Assembly: GCA_002409595.1 (NCBI GenBank)
Contig: DHNQ01000010.1
Coordinates: 98,456 to 162,455, forward strand
Source: Dysgonomonas sp. UBA5412
Lineage (GTDB): Bacteria; Bacteroidota; Bacteroidia; Bacteroidales; Dysgonomonadaceae
Reading direction: 5' to 3'
Length of the DNA stretch: 64,000 bases
Positions 44,420-53,998 of this stretch are shown here, in pieces (positions within the stretch are counted from its first letter, which is position 1; every line of letters starts with the position of its first letter). Below the pieces are notes generated by a model that had not been told where the DNA came from, searched no databases, and worked only from the letters and a program-made list of their open reading frames with translations. Both the position numbers and the translations under genes were made by a program.

Positions 44420-46147
44420 TTACTTTTTTAATGTGAAGAAAAATTCTAATCCTCCTTCTGCTCTGTTTTTTACTTGTATTTCACCTTTGTGCAACAATAC
44501 TGCATTTTTGACAATGGATAGTCCTAATCCCGAACCTCCGGTGTCGCGTGTTCTGCCCTCGTTTACACGATAGAATCGTTCAAAGATACGCGATAAATGA
44601 TGTTCTTCAATACCTATACCGGTGTCGCAATAACTAAAATAAAGATATTCCTTGTCCTCCATATAGTTTGTTATATTGATTGCTATATGTTGACCTGCAT
44701 AATTTATGGTATTGTCCATCAGATTGCGGAAGATTGAGTAGAGTAATGTATAATTTCCATTTATTGTAAGGTCTTTATCTACTGCAACATTCAATTTTAT
44801 ATCATTAGTTCTCAGACCTTCGGTTAGGTCTATTCTCACTTCATCAATAAGCTGAGATATATTCACTTTTTCGAATTTGAATTGTGATGAACCTTCTTCA
44901 ATCTTACTGATCAGGCTGACATCTTCGATGAGATTGGATAGGCGAATAGTTTGCTGATATGCACGGTGTATGAATTGAGTTTGTTTTTCCGAATCCAATT
45001 TTTGTGAATCTATTGTTTCCAGATAACCTCTCAGGCTGGTAACGGGAGTCCTCAGTTCGTGAGCTATATTATTGGTCATTTCTTGTTTAAGAAGACGAGT
45101 CTTTTCGATACGAGTTATATCTTTTATTGTAATCTCGAAGCTTCCATCCTCAAATACAATTGTTTGTATCGTAAATATCTTACCATTTTTCTTCAATATG
45201 AAGGTATGATAAATTTCGTCGGGTTTTCTGTTTCGTATAAAGTCGATTGCCGGAGCAAATATTTCTTCTTTGGTTATGGCTTCCATATTGAATGCCGGCT
45301 GATCAACTATAAAGTTGAAATATTGAAAGAAGTGTGTATTGGCATATATTTTCTTGAAATCTTTGTCAAAGATGCATATACCCTCATGTGAATATTGAAA
45401 ATGCTGAATCAGTTTTTCACGCTCTATTTCGATTTCATATTTGCTGGTTTCCTTTTGTTTGAATATGTCTACGAGTTGCTTACCTATTTCGCCCAATTCA
45501 TCATCAGGAAAATCTATCTCTTCTTTGAGTGGCTTATCATTTTTTACACGTGTTGTAAGGGCTTTTAGCTGAGTGATAGACTTACCAAATCGTCCTGCTA
45601 CATATAGGAGAAGAATAAGAACTATGACAAACATTCCGACTACAATATATATGAAAAAGTTGTCGGCTTTGAGCATACTCTTAGTCTGAATCGTATATGG
45701 CAAAGCTACGCGTACATAATAGTTTTGATAATATTTGGCATAATATAAATATTCGTGTTGGGTAGAAGCTGACATACGAACATTTGAGCCTATATTTTGA
45801 TATAGTGCGTTTCTGATTTCGGGGCGATCCAAATGATTTTCGAGCGAATTTAAGTTTTGTACGTCTTTATCGAATGTAACTTTTCCATCTTGATTTATAA
45901 TGCTCACACGTATGTCAAGTGGTAAAACTGTTACTATCTTTTGCAACTCGGAGATGCTAGTATCGGACAAGTGATTCGACTCTATATACAGATGTATCAT
46001 TTCTGCATAATTATCCAGTCTGTCTTCGAGATTCTTTGTCCGTTGAATTTTCTCTTCTTTTTGTTCAAAGACAATGATACAGAATGTGAATAATGCAAAT
46101 ATGATAAAAAAGTATGCAAATATCCGTTGCTTGTAAGTCAGTTTCAT
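44420..46147 (-). CDS. phoR: Phosphate-responsive sensor histidine kinase (PhoR)
   Basis: 575 residues: a transmembrane helix (RIFAYFFIIFALFTFCIIVF), an extracytoplasmic domain (30-165), a second helix (FFIYIVVGMFVIVLILLLYV), a HAMP-like linker, a PAS domain (about 250-345), then the kinase core with H-box NNIAHELRTPVTSLRG, N-box LMDNTINYAGQH, G1 YCDTGIGIEE, and G2 DTGGSGLGLSIVK. It is the last gene of pstSCAB-phoU-phoB-phoR and follows phoB by 22 bases. It should autophosphorylate when phosphate is low and pass phosphate to PhoB, with the Pst transporter and PhoU as the signal source. Confidence 0.92.
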   Translation of the reverse strand: MKLTYKQRIFAYFFIIFALFTFCIIVFEQKEEKIQRTKNLEDRLDNYAEMIHLYIESNHLSDTSISELQKIVTVLPLDIRVSIINQDGKVTFDKDVQNLNSLENHLDRPEIRNALYQNIGSNVRMSASTQHEYLYYAKYYQNYYVRVALPYTIQTKSMLKADNFFIYIVVGMFVIVLILLLYVAGRFGKSITQLKALTTRVKNDKPLKEEIDFPDDELGEIGKQLVDIFKQKETSKYEIEIEREKLIQHFQYSHEGICIFDKDFKKIYANTHFFQYFNFIVDQPAFNMEAITKEEIFAPAIDFIRNRKPDEIYHTFILKKNGKIFTIQTIVFEDGSFEITIKDITRIEKTRLLKQEMTNNIAHELRTPVTSLRGYLETIDSQKLDSEKQTQFIHRAYQQTIRLSNLIEDVSLISKIEEGSSQFKFEKVNISQLIDEVRIDLTEGLRTNDIKLNVAVDKDLTINGNYTLLYSIFRNLMDNTINYAGQHIAINITNYMEDKEYLYFSYCDTGIGIEEHHLSRIFERFYRVNEGRTRDTGGSGLGLSIVKNAVLLHKGEIQVKNRAEGGLEFFFTLKK

Positions 46148-46169
46148 AGTTATGTCCCGTTTTATAAGG

Positions 46170-46871
46170 TTATTTATTTTGTAGGTTGAATGTATATCCG
46201 TATCCGGTACGATTTACAATACAGTCACCATAGGTACCTATTTTTTTTCTTAATCTGGCAATATGTACATCTACAGTTCTTTCCAGTACTATACCATCAT
46301 CCTTCCATGCTTTGTCCAGAATATCGGTACGTGAGAATATACGTCCTGCATTTTCTACCAGCAATACTAAGATATTAAATTCTGTTTTGGTAAGTTCTAT
46401 TATTTCTTTATCTATTGTTACCGTTTTGGTATCAAGATCTATTTCCAGTGTATTGACAGTTAAGATATTTCGATTACCCTCATTATTCTTACTGTCTGTT
46501 CTTTTAAGGACACTTCTTACGCGAGCAATCACTTCTTTTATCGAAAACGGCTTTGCTATATAGTCGTCTCCTCCGATCGAGAATCCGGTTAGCATATCAT
46601 TTTCTGTATCCTTAGCGGTAAGAAATATAATGGGTATATTATTTCCGTCTTTTCGCAATTGATCTGCAAATTTAAAGCCGGAGACACCTCCCATCATCAC
46701 ATCCAGTAATATCAACCTGTGTCTTGGAGTTAAAAGCTTGGCTGCCTGTTCGGCAGACTCGGCTAGATCAATATTATATCCTTCATTCTGAAGATTGAAT
46801 TGTAGAATCTCGCGAATGTCCGGTTCATCATCTACTATCAGAATAGATATGTTTTTATTGTTCGTTTCCAT
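46170..46871 (-). CDS. phoB: OmpR/PhoB-type response regulator
   Basis: 233 residues: a receiver domain (ILIVDDEPDIREIL with acidic pocket; phospho-acceptor in LILLDVMMGG; IFLTAKD; YIAKPF) and a winged-helix DNA-binding domain (LTKTEFNILVLLVENAGRIF, RTVDVHIARLRKKIG, RTGYGYTF). It activates phosphate-starvation genes in related systems. Its start overlaps phoU by 17 bases and phoR follows, so it belongs to the phosphate operon, which supports naming it PhoB rather than a generic OmpR-type regulator. Confidence 0.92.
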   Translation of the reverse strand: METNNKNISILIVDDEPDIREILQFNLQNEGYNIDLAESAEQAAKLLTPRHRLILLDVMMGGVSGFKFADQLRKDGNNIPIIFLTAKDTENDMLTGFSIGGDDYIAKPFSIKEVIARVRSVLKRTDSKNNEGNRNILTVNTLEIDLDTKTVTIDKEIIELTKTEFNILVLLVENAGRIFSRTDILDKAWKDDGIVLERTVDVHIARLRKKIGTYGDCIVNRTGYGYTFNLQNK

Positions 46872-47535
46872 GTCTAATATCCTTTCCTTCTGTTAAATAA
46901 ATTGTCGCTTCGGCTATATTTGTCGCACTATCTCCAATTCTTTCCAGATTATGAGCTATCGAGTTGATATTTATCATATTCTGAATTTCTTTTTTACTCA
47001 GTTTATTATCAGTAAAAGACTCTTGAAGAGATAGACCTATCTGGTGATATAATTCATCTACATTGTCGTCATCCTTAATCACTTGATAAGCTATGTGGCT
47101 ATCCTCGTTCGAAAAGGAAAAGATCGCATTGCGAAGCATTTCAGTGGTGTTTTTTACCATCTTTACGATGATTTTTTTTATATGACTAAAATGTTGGCTG
47201 GTGAGATCTACTTTTTTAAGAAAGTGTATGATATTTAATAACATATCCCCGATTCTTTCCAGATTGGTAGTTAAATCCTGATATGTAATTATTTTGCGTA
47301 AATCGGCTGCGACAGGATTGAATTGGAAAATTGTAAATACTACTTCTTCGCGTATCTTTATTTCCAGCCTATCCATTATTATTTCGTTCGATTCGGCCTC
47401 TTCGTACAAAGACTCGATCGTATTATCATCGAGCAATTTGGTTGTAATCTGCATTTGTATCATTGCTGTCTTAGATAGCAATTCAAAATCATGAAGAAGA
47501 AGCTCCAGTTGTTTGGCTTTTATATTTGTTGTCAT
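46855..47535 (-). CDS. phoU: Phosphate signalling protein PhoU
   Basis: 226 residues, almost entirely helical, with the two PhoU three-helix repeats. Each repeat carries the E/DxxxD metal pattern: TYQDLTTNLERIGDMLLNI in the first and NINSIAHNLERIGDSATNIA in the second. PhoU links the PstB/PstA transporter to PhoR and keeps the kinase off when phosphate is ample. It starts 75 bases after pstB and overlaps phoB by 17. Confidence 0.95.
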   Translation of the reverse strand: MTTNIKAKQLELLLHDFELLSKTAMIQMQITTKLLDDNTIESLYEEAESNEIIMDRLEIKIREEVVFTIFQFNPVAADLRKIITYQDLTTNLERIGDMLLNIIHFLKKVDLTSQHFSHIKKIIVKMVKNTTEMLRNAIFSFSNEDSHIAYQVIKDDDNVDELYHQIGLSLQESFTDNKLSKKEIQNMININSIAHNLERIGDSATNIAEATIYLTEGKDIRHGNEQ

Positions 47536-47610
47536 TGTTCTTTGTTTGTAAATTAGAGAATTAGCTAAGATATAAATTAATAGTTCTTTATAGGTTAATT
47601 CTCAAATTAA

Positions 47611-48393
47611 TTAACTAAATACCCCAGTCAGATAGTCCTCCGTACGCTTATCCTTAGGCTTGGTAAACATTTGTTTGGTTGTTCCGTATTCTACCAATTC
47701 GCCCAAATACATAAACATCGAATTGTCTGACAACCGTGCAGCTTGCGCCATATTGTGCGTAACTATTACGATCGTATATTCTTTTTTAAGCTCAAATATC
47801 AGTTCCTCTACCCTGTTGGTCGATATAGGGTCAAGGGCAGAAGTTGGTTCGTCCATGAGCAGAAGTTCAGGTTTCAGAGCCAAAGCCCGAGCTATGCAAA
47901 GGCGTTGTTGCTGACCGCCCGACAAAAAGGTCCCCTTCTTTGTCATCGAGTCTTTAACCTCATCCCATAGCGCTACACTGCGAAGGCTGCTTTCTACTAT
48001 TTCGTCTTTTTCAGACTTATTTAGTTTAATGTTATTTAGCTTATATCCGGCTATCACATTATCGTATATACTCATTGTCGGAAACGGATTAGGGCGCTGA
48101 AATACCATCCCTGCAAGACGACGCACTTTCATCGGGTTCATCTCGAATATATCTTTTCCCTTCAGCAGTATCTCGCCCGTTGTTTTTATATCCGGATATA
48201 ATTCGTGCATACGATTGATAGCACGCAAAAGAGTGCTTTTGCCACAACCCGAAGGTCCCATAATAGCAGTAACCGTATTTTCCTTTATATCGGCATTTAC
48301 CATGTTTACGGCATTTTTGCCCGGAGTATAAGATACTGATACATTCTTCAGTTCTAAAATATATTGATCGTGTGAATTTACTGTATTTTCCAT
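47611..48393 (-). CDS. pstB: Phosphate ABC transporter ATP-binding protein
   Basis: 260 residues. Supplies ATP-driven power for phosphate import at the inner membrane. Walker A is GPSGCGKST, Q-loop AGMVFQRPNPFP (a PstB signature), ABC signature LSGGQQQRLCIARALA, Walker B LLLMDEPTSALDP and switch His IVTHNM. The start overlaps pstA by 16 bases. Length and motifs are typical. Confidence 0.98.
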   Translation of the reverse strand: MENTVNSHDQYILELKNVSVSYTPGKNAVNMVNADIKENTVTAIMGPSGCGKSTLLRAINRMHELYPDIKTTGEILLKGKDIFEMNPMKVRRLAGMVFQRPNPFPTMSIYDNVIAGYKLNNIKLNKSEKDEIVESSLRSVALWDEVKDSMTKKGTFLSGGQQQRLCIARALALKPELLLMDEPTSALDPISTNRVEELIFELKKEYTIVIVTHNMAQAARLSDNSMFMYLGELVEYGTTKQMFTKPKDKRTEDYLTGVFS

Positions 48394-49256
48394 TTTTTAG
48401 CGATGCTTTTTGCAAAAAGATTAATACCTAAAACTATTAGTAAAAGGAGCAGTGATGAAGACCATACCAGATTTGCCAAGTTAGGGTCGTTATAGAATTC
48501 CCATATCAATAGCGATATGGCGCTTGTAGGACGTGTTGCATCCCAGTTTACAGTCGACGCACCCAGAGCTGTTACCAATAGAGGGGCTGTTTCTCCCATC
48601 ACACGCGATATGGCAAGTAGTGATCCTGTAAATAATCCGCTGAAAGCAGAAGGGAGCAAAACTCTTAGTATAACAGTTGTATATGAACCTCCCAAAGCCA
48701 AACCGGCTTCTTTGAGTGATGCGGGAAGCATTTTTATACTTTCTTCGGTCGAACGTATTATCATAGGCAACATCATAATTGCCAGAGCAATGCTACCGGC
48801 TAAAGCTGAGTAGCTCGACATAGGTATTACAACCCAAATATAAACTACTACACCAATTACAATGGATGGAATACCTTGCAATAAGTCGCTGAGACTACGG
48901 ACTAGTTCTGCCAGTCTTTTCTTTTGATTTTCGGCAAGATAGATTCCTGTCATTATCCCGATGGGGATGGCTATAATAATAGCTAATGTTAATATGAGTA
49001 ATGTTCCGGTAATACCGTTCAATATACCACCGGGTATAGGGCTGTCGCTGATGCGGGCAAGCATCGCCTCCATTGATGTAGGAGCAACTTCTGTAAAAAG
49101 ACTTACATTAAATTGTTTATATCCTTTTTTTATTAATTCCCAAAGAATAAGGAAAAGAGGGATCATTGTTATGCCCGATAATGTGCAGACAGCAAAGAAA
49201 AATATTTTGCTTTTGGTAAGTCTGTATTTAGCAGTAGATGTAAATCTCTTTTTCAT
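48378..49256 (-). CDS. pstA: Phosphate ABC transporter permease PstA
   Basis: 292 residues with six transmembrane helices. The EAA loop that docks to PstB is visible as LPASLKEAGLALGGSYTTVI, and the preceding stretch ALAGSIALAIMMLPMIIRSTE is typical. ISPIPGGILNGITGTLLI-like sequence near residue 72 is the usual PstA start of the membrane core. It overlaps pstC by 4 bases and pstB by 16, so the transporter genes are coupled. Confidence 0.97.
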   Translation of the reverse strand: MKKRFTSTAKYRLTKSKIFFFAVCTLSGITMIPLFLILWELIKKGYKQFNVSLFTEVAPTSMEAMLARISDSPIPGGILNGITGTLLILTLAIIIAIPIGIMTGIYLAENQKKRLAELVRSLSDLLQGIPSIVIGVVVYIWVVIPMSSYSALAGSIALAIMMLPMIIRSTEESIKMLPASLKEAGLALGGSYTTVILRVLLPSAFSGLFTGSLLAISRVMGETAPLLVTALGASTVNWDATRPTSAISLLIWEFYNDPNLANLVWSSSLLLLLIVLGINLFAKSIAKKWKIQ

Positions 49257-50098
49257 TTATTCACCATTTTCATAATGTACTTGGCTACGAAATTGATTGA
49301 AGCCGTAATCAGGAACAATAATAATCCGATAGCCATGAGTGAACTCAATTTTAGTCCGCTGGCTTCTCCAAACTGATTGGCAATGATACTCGCCATCGAA
49401 TTTCCCGTATCGGAAAGGCTTGTGGGTATATTATTGGTATTTCCGATTAACATGGTCACCGCCATTGTTTCGCCCAATGCACGTCCGAAAGCTAAAACGT
49501 AGGCTGCAAATATACCGGAGCCTGCAACAGGGAGATTTACCGAAGTTATAACTTCCAGATTTGTAGCTCCGAGGCTGTATGCTCCTTCTTTCAGATCATT
49601 AGGAACCATAGCTATAAACTCGGCACTTAGTGATGAGGCATAAGGTATGATCATAATGGCAAGAATGATGGATGATAATAATATTCCAAATCCCTGATCA
49701 CTCACGCCTAAATCTATAAGTATCGGACGCAATGTGTAGAAACCCCACAGACCATATACGATGGATGGTATTCCGGCAAGAAGATCTACGATAGAGCTAA
49801 CTATCGTAGATATCTTTTTATTCCGGAAATATTCACCGTTAAAGAGTGCAACAGATAAAGAAAATGGAATGCAAAACAGGAGAGCTAAAATGGATGTTAC
49901 CATCGTACCTGCTATGAAGGGCAAAGCCCCATATACATTGTTTCGTGAATCCCATTCGGAAGAAGTGATAAAGCCGAATCCAAACTCGGAGAAGGCTCCG
50001 ATGCTTTTGCTAACCAGTCCATATATAACTCCTGCCGTGAGGACTATTATCAGACAAGCTGCAATGAATAGTATGGCTTTGAATATTTTATCTTTCAT
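49253..50098 (-). CDS. pstC: Phosphate ABC transporter permease PstC
   Basis: 281 residues with six transmembrane helices. The EAA loop is visible as VPNDLKEGAYSLGATNLEVI, with the PstC marks GALPFIAGTMVTSILALLF, LAGIPSIVYGLWGFY and AFGRALGETMAVTMLIGN. It pairs with PstA to form the phosphate channel. It begins 39 bases after pstS and overlaps pstA by 4 (ATGA-type). Confidence 0.97.
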   Translation of the reverse strand: MKDKIFKAILFIAACLIIVLTAGVIYGLVSKSIGAFSEFGFGFITSSEWDSRNNVYGALPFIAGTMVTSILALLFCIPFSLSVALFNGEYFRNKKISTIVSSIVDLLAGIPSIVYGLWGFYTLRPILIDLGVSDQGFGILLSSIILAIMIIPYASSLSAEFIAMVPNDLKEGAYSLGATNLEVITSVNLPVAGSGIFAAYVLAFGRALGETMAVTMLIGNTNNIPTSLSDTGNSMASIIANQFGEASGLKLSSLMAIGLLLFLITASINFVAKYIMKMVNK

Positions 50099-50137
50099 CT
50101 ATGATTCGCTTTTTTAGCTATTCTGTTTTTTTGCCTG

Positions 50138-51208
50138 TTAATGTGCTGCGTCTTTAGCGACAGATAGTTGATAAGTCTCTATTTTTTTTCCTTCGAATGT
50201 CATAGATTCTATTGCTGCTTTTGTTTTTTCTAAAGCTATTGCAGGTAGAGGAGCATAGTGCGTTTTAGTTGCAATTGCTTGACCTTCATCGCTTATTATA
50301 TAGTTAAGCAAACCTACTAACGATTTTGCCTGAACCTCTGTTCTTGAGTTGTAGTTTTGTTCCTTATATGCTATTATCCAAGTAAAAGTGCTTATAGGAT
50401 AAGCTTCAGGATTTGGTGAATTAGTTATCACCACACGAGTATCGTTTGGTATATCTACATTTGCTGAAGCTGAGATACTTTTTGTATCTGCTGCAACGAA
50501 ATTGCCCGAGCTGTTTTGTAATAAAGCAGACGACATATTCAGAGCCAATGCATATTCAGAACCGATATATCCGATTGCTCCCTCAGTCTCGGCAATGATA
50601 CCTGCTACTCCCGGATTTCCCTTAGCTGCTATACCTGCCGGAAATTTTAGTGATTTACCTTCACCGATCTCTTCTTTCCATGCAGCGTTTACTTTCGACA
50701 TGTATTCTGAAAATACTGATGTTGTACCGCTACCATCCGAACGGTATACAGGTGTAATACCTTTGTCAGGTAAATTAAGTTCCGGATTCAGTTCTTTTAT
50801 TCTGGCATCGTTCCAGTTTGTTATTTTTCCTCTGTAAATGTCTGAGATTAGGTCTGCTGTTAGTTTCAAGTCTTTTACATCCTTTAGGTTATAAGACAAA
50901 ACTACAGCTCCCAAACATGTTGGTACGTGAATTACGTCTGCACCCATGTCTTTTAGTTCAGCATCAGATAAGAATACATCTGTTGCTCCAAAATCAACAG
51001 TTTGGTCTTTTAAGCTTCTGATTCCACCTCCGCTACCAATAGCACCATAAGTGACATTGCTGCCTATCTTGGCATATTCTTTAAATACGATATTGTAAAA
51101 CGGAGCGGGAAATGTAGCTCCTGCACCCGAAAGGTTACTTTCTTTGTTTCCACACGAACTGAGGGTCAGTATCAATGTTATTACTGTAAAAAATAAAGTT
51201 TTTTTCAT
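50138..51208 (-). CDS. pstS: Phosphate-binding lipoprotein PstS
   Basis: 356 residues with signal and lipobox ILTLSSCGNKESN. The fold is the periplasmic phosphate-binding type: LSGAGATFPAPFYN, the phosphate-site loop GAIGSGGGIRSL, DFGATDVFLSD, the catalytic-looking YRSDGSGTTSVFSEY, and NPGVAGIIAETEGAIGYIG. It captures phosphate for PstCAB. As the first gene of pstSCAB-phoU-phoB-phoR it should be induced by phosphate starvation; I did not find a convincing Pho box or a clean -33/-7 pair in the divergent gap, which is shared with the MATE gene. Confidence 0.97.
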   Translation of the reverse strand: MKKTLFFTVITLILTLSSCGNKESNLSGAGATFPAPFYNIVFKEYAKIGSNVTYGAIGSGGGIRSLKDQTVDFGATDVFLSDAELKDMGADVIHVPTCLGAVVLSYNLKDVKDLKLTADLISDIYRGKITNWNDARIKELNPELNLPDKGITPVYRSDGSGTTSVFSEYMSKVNAAWKEEIGEGKSLKFPAGIAAKGNPGVAGIIAETEGAIGYIGSEYALALNMSSALLQNSSGNFVAADTKSISASANVDIPNDTRVVITNSPNPEAYPISTFTWIIAYKEQNYNSRTEVQAKSLVGLLNYIISDEGQAIATKTHYAPLPAIALEKTKAAIESMTFEGKKIETYQLSVAKDAAH

Positions 51209-51319
51209 ATTCTCTGTATATTATAATTTTGATGCAATATTATTTAGTATTTATAACAAACGAACTAAGGATTTGTTACGAAACTGTTAAGATTGTGGTA
51301 AGCTAAGTTAACCATTTAG

Positions 51320-51350
51320 TTTCTAAGGTAGAATATAATTTGTAATTTTG
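51320..51350 (+). promoter_or_regulatory. Promoter of the MATE exporter gene
   Basis: TTTC (51320-51323), a 19-base spacer and TAATTTTG (51343-51350) resemble the -33/-7 consensus, ending 41 bases before the ATG. Confidence 0.5.
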
Positions 51351-51391
51351 CATCCGTTTCGAAATAAAAAACTACATATAAGAAAATAATA

Positions 51392-52729
51392 ATGAAATTC
51401 TTCAATAAATATAAATCACATTATATAGCATTGTTGCATTTGGGGTTGCCTATTGTTATCGGACAGATGGGGATGATATTGGTTGGTTTTGCCGATACGC
51501 TGATGGTGGGGCATTACAATGTAGAGTCGTTGGCTGCATCCTCTTTTGTAAATAGTGTCTTTAACTTGGTTATCATATTCGGTACAGGCTTTGCTTATGG
51601 GTTAACACCCATAATAGGGAGTCTGTTTGGAAGTAGTGAATTTCCGGCTGCCGGAAGAATGCTAAAGAATAGCCTTTTGGCAAATACTGTAATAGCTATA
51701 TTGATGATATTAGCAATGACTGTATTATATTTGAATGTAGAGAAATTGGGGCAGCCTAAAGAACTGATACCTTTAATAAAGCCATACTTTATTATACTGT
51801 TGAGTACACTCATTTTTGTGATGTTATTCAATGCTTTTAAACAATTTGTGGATGGTATAACAGACACCCGTACATCTATGTGGATATTGTTGGGGGGCAA
51901 TGTTGTACATATTGTCAGTAATTATATCCTTATTCATGGTAAGTTTGGAATGCCTGAATTAGGTTTGTTGGGAGCAGGCATAAGCACGCTTTTTTCCCGA
52001 ATTCTTATGTTGTCAGCTTTTGTGTTTATCTTCTTCTTTACTAAGAGATATGCTTTATATAAGGGTGGATTTTTTCGCTCGAAATTGAATAAAGTCGACT
52101 TTAAAGTGCTGAATAAGATGGGGTGGCCAGTAGCATTACAAATGGGTATGGAGACAGCTTCATTTAGTTTGAGTGCAATCATGGTCGGCTGGCTGGGAGC
52201 AGTAGCTTTGGCTGCCCATCAGATCATGGTTACTATATCTACTGTCAGCTTTATGATGTTTTATGGTATGGGTTCAGCTATAGCTGTGAGAGTAAGTAAT
52301 TTTAGAGGAAGCAATGATTTGGTCAATATACGAAGTTCGGCATTTGCCGGTGCGCATATAATTATGCTGATGGCCGTAATAACCTCATCACTAATTTTTA
52401 GCTTCCGCCATTATATCGGGACTTGGTTTACTGATGAAGAAGATGTCCGGCTGGTGGTTGTTACCCTTGTCTTTCCGTTGCTTATTTATCAATTTAGCGA
52501 TGGTATGCAAATTGCATTTGCTAATGCTTTGAGAGGTTTAACCGATGTAAAAGCAGTCATGGTAATAGCTTTTATATCTTATTTTGTAATCGCATTGCCG
52601 GTAGGTTATACTTGCGGCTTTATATTGAATTGGGGAGTGCCCGGAGTTTGGGTTACATTTCCTGTCGGATTGAGTTGCGCTGCGATATTAATGTTTCTTC
52701 GATTCCAAAAGAAAACCCGAATACGTTAA
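51392..52729 (+). CDS. MATE-family multidrug/organic cation exporter
   Basis: 445 residues with twelve transmembrane helices in two related halves. The first half starts ALLHLGLPIVIGQMGMILVG with FADTLMVGHYNVESLAASSF (the usual MATE N-half Asp), the second with VLNKMGWPVALQMGMETASF and VGWLGAVALAAHQI. Exports drugs, flavins or other metabolites in exchange for H+ or Na+. It is monocistronic, divergent from pstS, and followed by a strong inverted repeat. The substrate cannot be inferred. Confidence 0.93.
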   Translation: MKFFNKYKSHYIALLHLGLPIVIGQMGMILVGFADTLMVGHYNVESLAASSFVNSVFNLVIIFGTGFAYGLTPIIGSLFGSSEFPAAGRMLKNSLLANTVIAILMILAMTVLYLNVEKLGQPKELIPLIKPYFIILLSTLIFVMLFNAFKQFVDGITDTRTSMWILLGGNVVHIVSNYILIHGKFGMPELGLLGAGISTLFSRILMLSAFVFIFFFTKRYALYKGGFFRSKLNKVDFKVLNKMGWPVALQMGMETASFSLSAIMVGWLGAVALAAHQIMVTISTVSFMMFYGMGSAIAVRVSNFRGSNDLVNIRSSAFAGAHIIMLMAVITSSLIFSFRHYIGTWFTDEEDVRLVVVTLVFPLLIYQFSDGMQIAFANALRGLTDVKAVMVIAFISYFVIALPVGYTCGFILNWGVPGVWVTFPVGLSCAAILMFLRFQKKTRIR

Positions 52730-52752
52730 TCTTCTGAATAAATATATACACA

Positions 52753-52789
52753 GTAAAGGAGGATAGATAATTTATCTACCCTCCTTTAC
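52753..52789. terminator. Inverted repeat between the convergent MATE and porin genes
   Basis: GTAAAGGAGGATAGATAA (52753-52770) pairs with TTATCTACCCTCCTTTAC (52772-52789) with one mismatch, 18 positions around a one-base centre. It lies between two convergent stops and probably acts on both strands; neither side has a strong T-run. Confidence 0.6.
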
Positions 52790-52816
52790 TATTAGTTGAT
52801 ATATTTTCTCGTTACC

Positions 52817-53842
52817 TTATAAGTTGAATTCAAGATTCACAAATACATATTGTTCAGCCTTTGCTCTGTCAGCATTAATGTTTCTAAAATTGGGCGATAT
52901 TTTTAGTTGCTTTAGCGGTTGAAATTCTACACCGATCATCATCAATTGCCCATCGAGGTTGTTCCATGGAGTTAAGAAATTATCAGGGGCTGACGAATCT
53001 TGGATGTCGTAACGGGCAAAAGCTCTCCATTTGTCTTTTATTTTACCTGATAGATAAGCCGAATAGCCATCATAGTTCTTTTTGTCGATAAAGCCCTTGT
53101 TGTAAACTTTATTATATTCTACTCCTCCCGAAAGAATCTTGTCTTGATAACCTGCAAAAAGAGATAGCGTATATTGATCTTTATATTCCGCATTTGCCAC
53201 TCCATCGGGTAATTTGTCATACTGCGATTCATCTTTATTGTAGTAATCACCATATATTCTGAATATAGTGTTACTTGTCGGAAAGAGGCTTAAGCCTGCT
53301 GCATATCGCATCGTGTTGTCTTTCTTAACCTTTTTGTTACCTTCTCCATTTGTTAGAGTAAGGTCTGCTGAGATAAAAGAGTTAAATTTATATTCGGCAC
53401 TTATACCTAAATCAACGCTTGGAGCCATCTTATTCAAATCCTGAAATGATTTTTGTACATATCTGTGCATCCAGTATTTTTCTTGTACACTAAACTGCAT
53501 CAAACCGATTAGTCCAATATTGATATTGAAGTTATTGTCATTCCAATTTATAAAAGCATTTCTGAGATATACTTCCAGCCCATCGGACGATGTTTTGCCG
53601 GCAGCACCATCTAATATGACTTGAGTTTGAAGTGATTTAGTTATTTTATAATTGTACCCAAGAAATGCTCTAGTAATGTCAAAGCCTTTTTGATCATTTG
53701 CATTCCCAAATCCGGTACTGTAATCCATAAAACCACGGGCAATAATTTTTCCCGAGGGTTTGAATGCAGTTGTATCCTGTGCCAAACATAGGTTTGCATT
53801 CAATAAGAATATAATGCTGAATATAGAATAAATATGCTTCAT
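52817..53842 (-). CDS. OprO/OprP-like phosphate-selective porin family protein
   Basis: About 341 residues. The start is ATG 53842 (MKHIYSIFSIIFLLNANLCLAQ, a signal peptide); an upstream TTG only lengthens the frame. The mature protein is a beta-barrel of alternating aromatic strands (ITRAFLGYNYKITKSL, INIGLIGLMQFSVQEKYW, IRLYGDYYNKD-like FRIYGDYYNKDESQ, KWRAFARYDIQDSS) and ends in an outer-membrane signature YVFVNLEFNL with Leu after Phe/Asn. This matches the porin O/P family. It lies three genes from the pst-pho operon, separated by the MATE gene, and may serve phosphate uptake; that link is inference. Confidence 0.82.
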   Translation of the reverse strand: MKHIYSIFSIIFLLNANLCLAQDTTAFKPSGKIIARGFMDYSTGFGNANDQKGFDITRAFLGYNYKITKSLQTQVILDGAAGKTSSDGLEVYLRNAFINWNDNNFNINIGLIGLMQFSVQEKYWMHRYVQKSFQDLNKMAPSVDLGISAEYKFNSFISADLTLTNGEGNKKVKKDNTMRYAAGLSLFPTSNTIFRIYGDYYNKDESQYDKLPDGVANAEYKDQYTLSLFAGYQDKILSGGVEYNKVYNKGFIDKKNYDGYSAYLSGKIKDKWRAFARYDIQDSSAPDNFLTPWNNLDGQLMMIGVEFQPLKQLKISPNFRNINADRAKAEQYVFVNLEFNL

Positions 53843-53945
53843 CGTTTTTTTCTGCAAAGTAAAATGTAAAAGTTTGAAAACCGCTTTGTTGCATAGTTAA
53901 GCTTTGGTTAAGAAGCTGTTACTTTATTCTACTATTTAACTTAAA

Positions 53946-53976
53946 AAGCCGTTTGATATATTATATCAAACGGCTT
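53946..53976 (-). terminator. Perfect inverted repeat ending the M16 gene
   Basis: AAGCCGTTTGATATA (53946-53960) is the exact complement of TATATCAAACGGCTT (53962-53976) around a single base, so the loop opens inward. On the minus strand it is followed by TTTAAG, fitting a terminator for the peptidase gene 22 bases away. Confidence 0.75.
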
Positions 53977-53998
53977 CTTGCTATGATTTAGAATCAGA

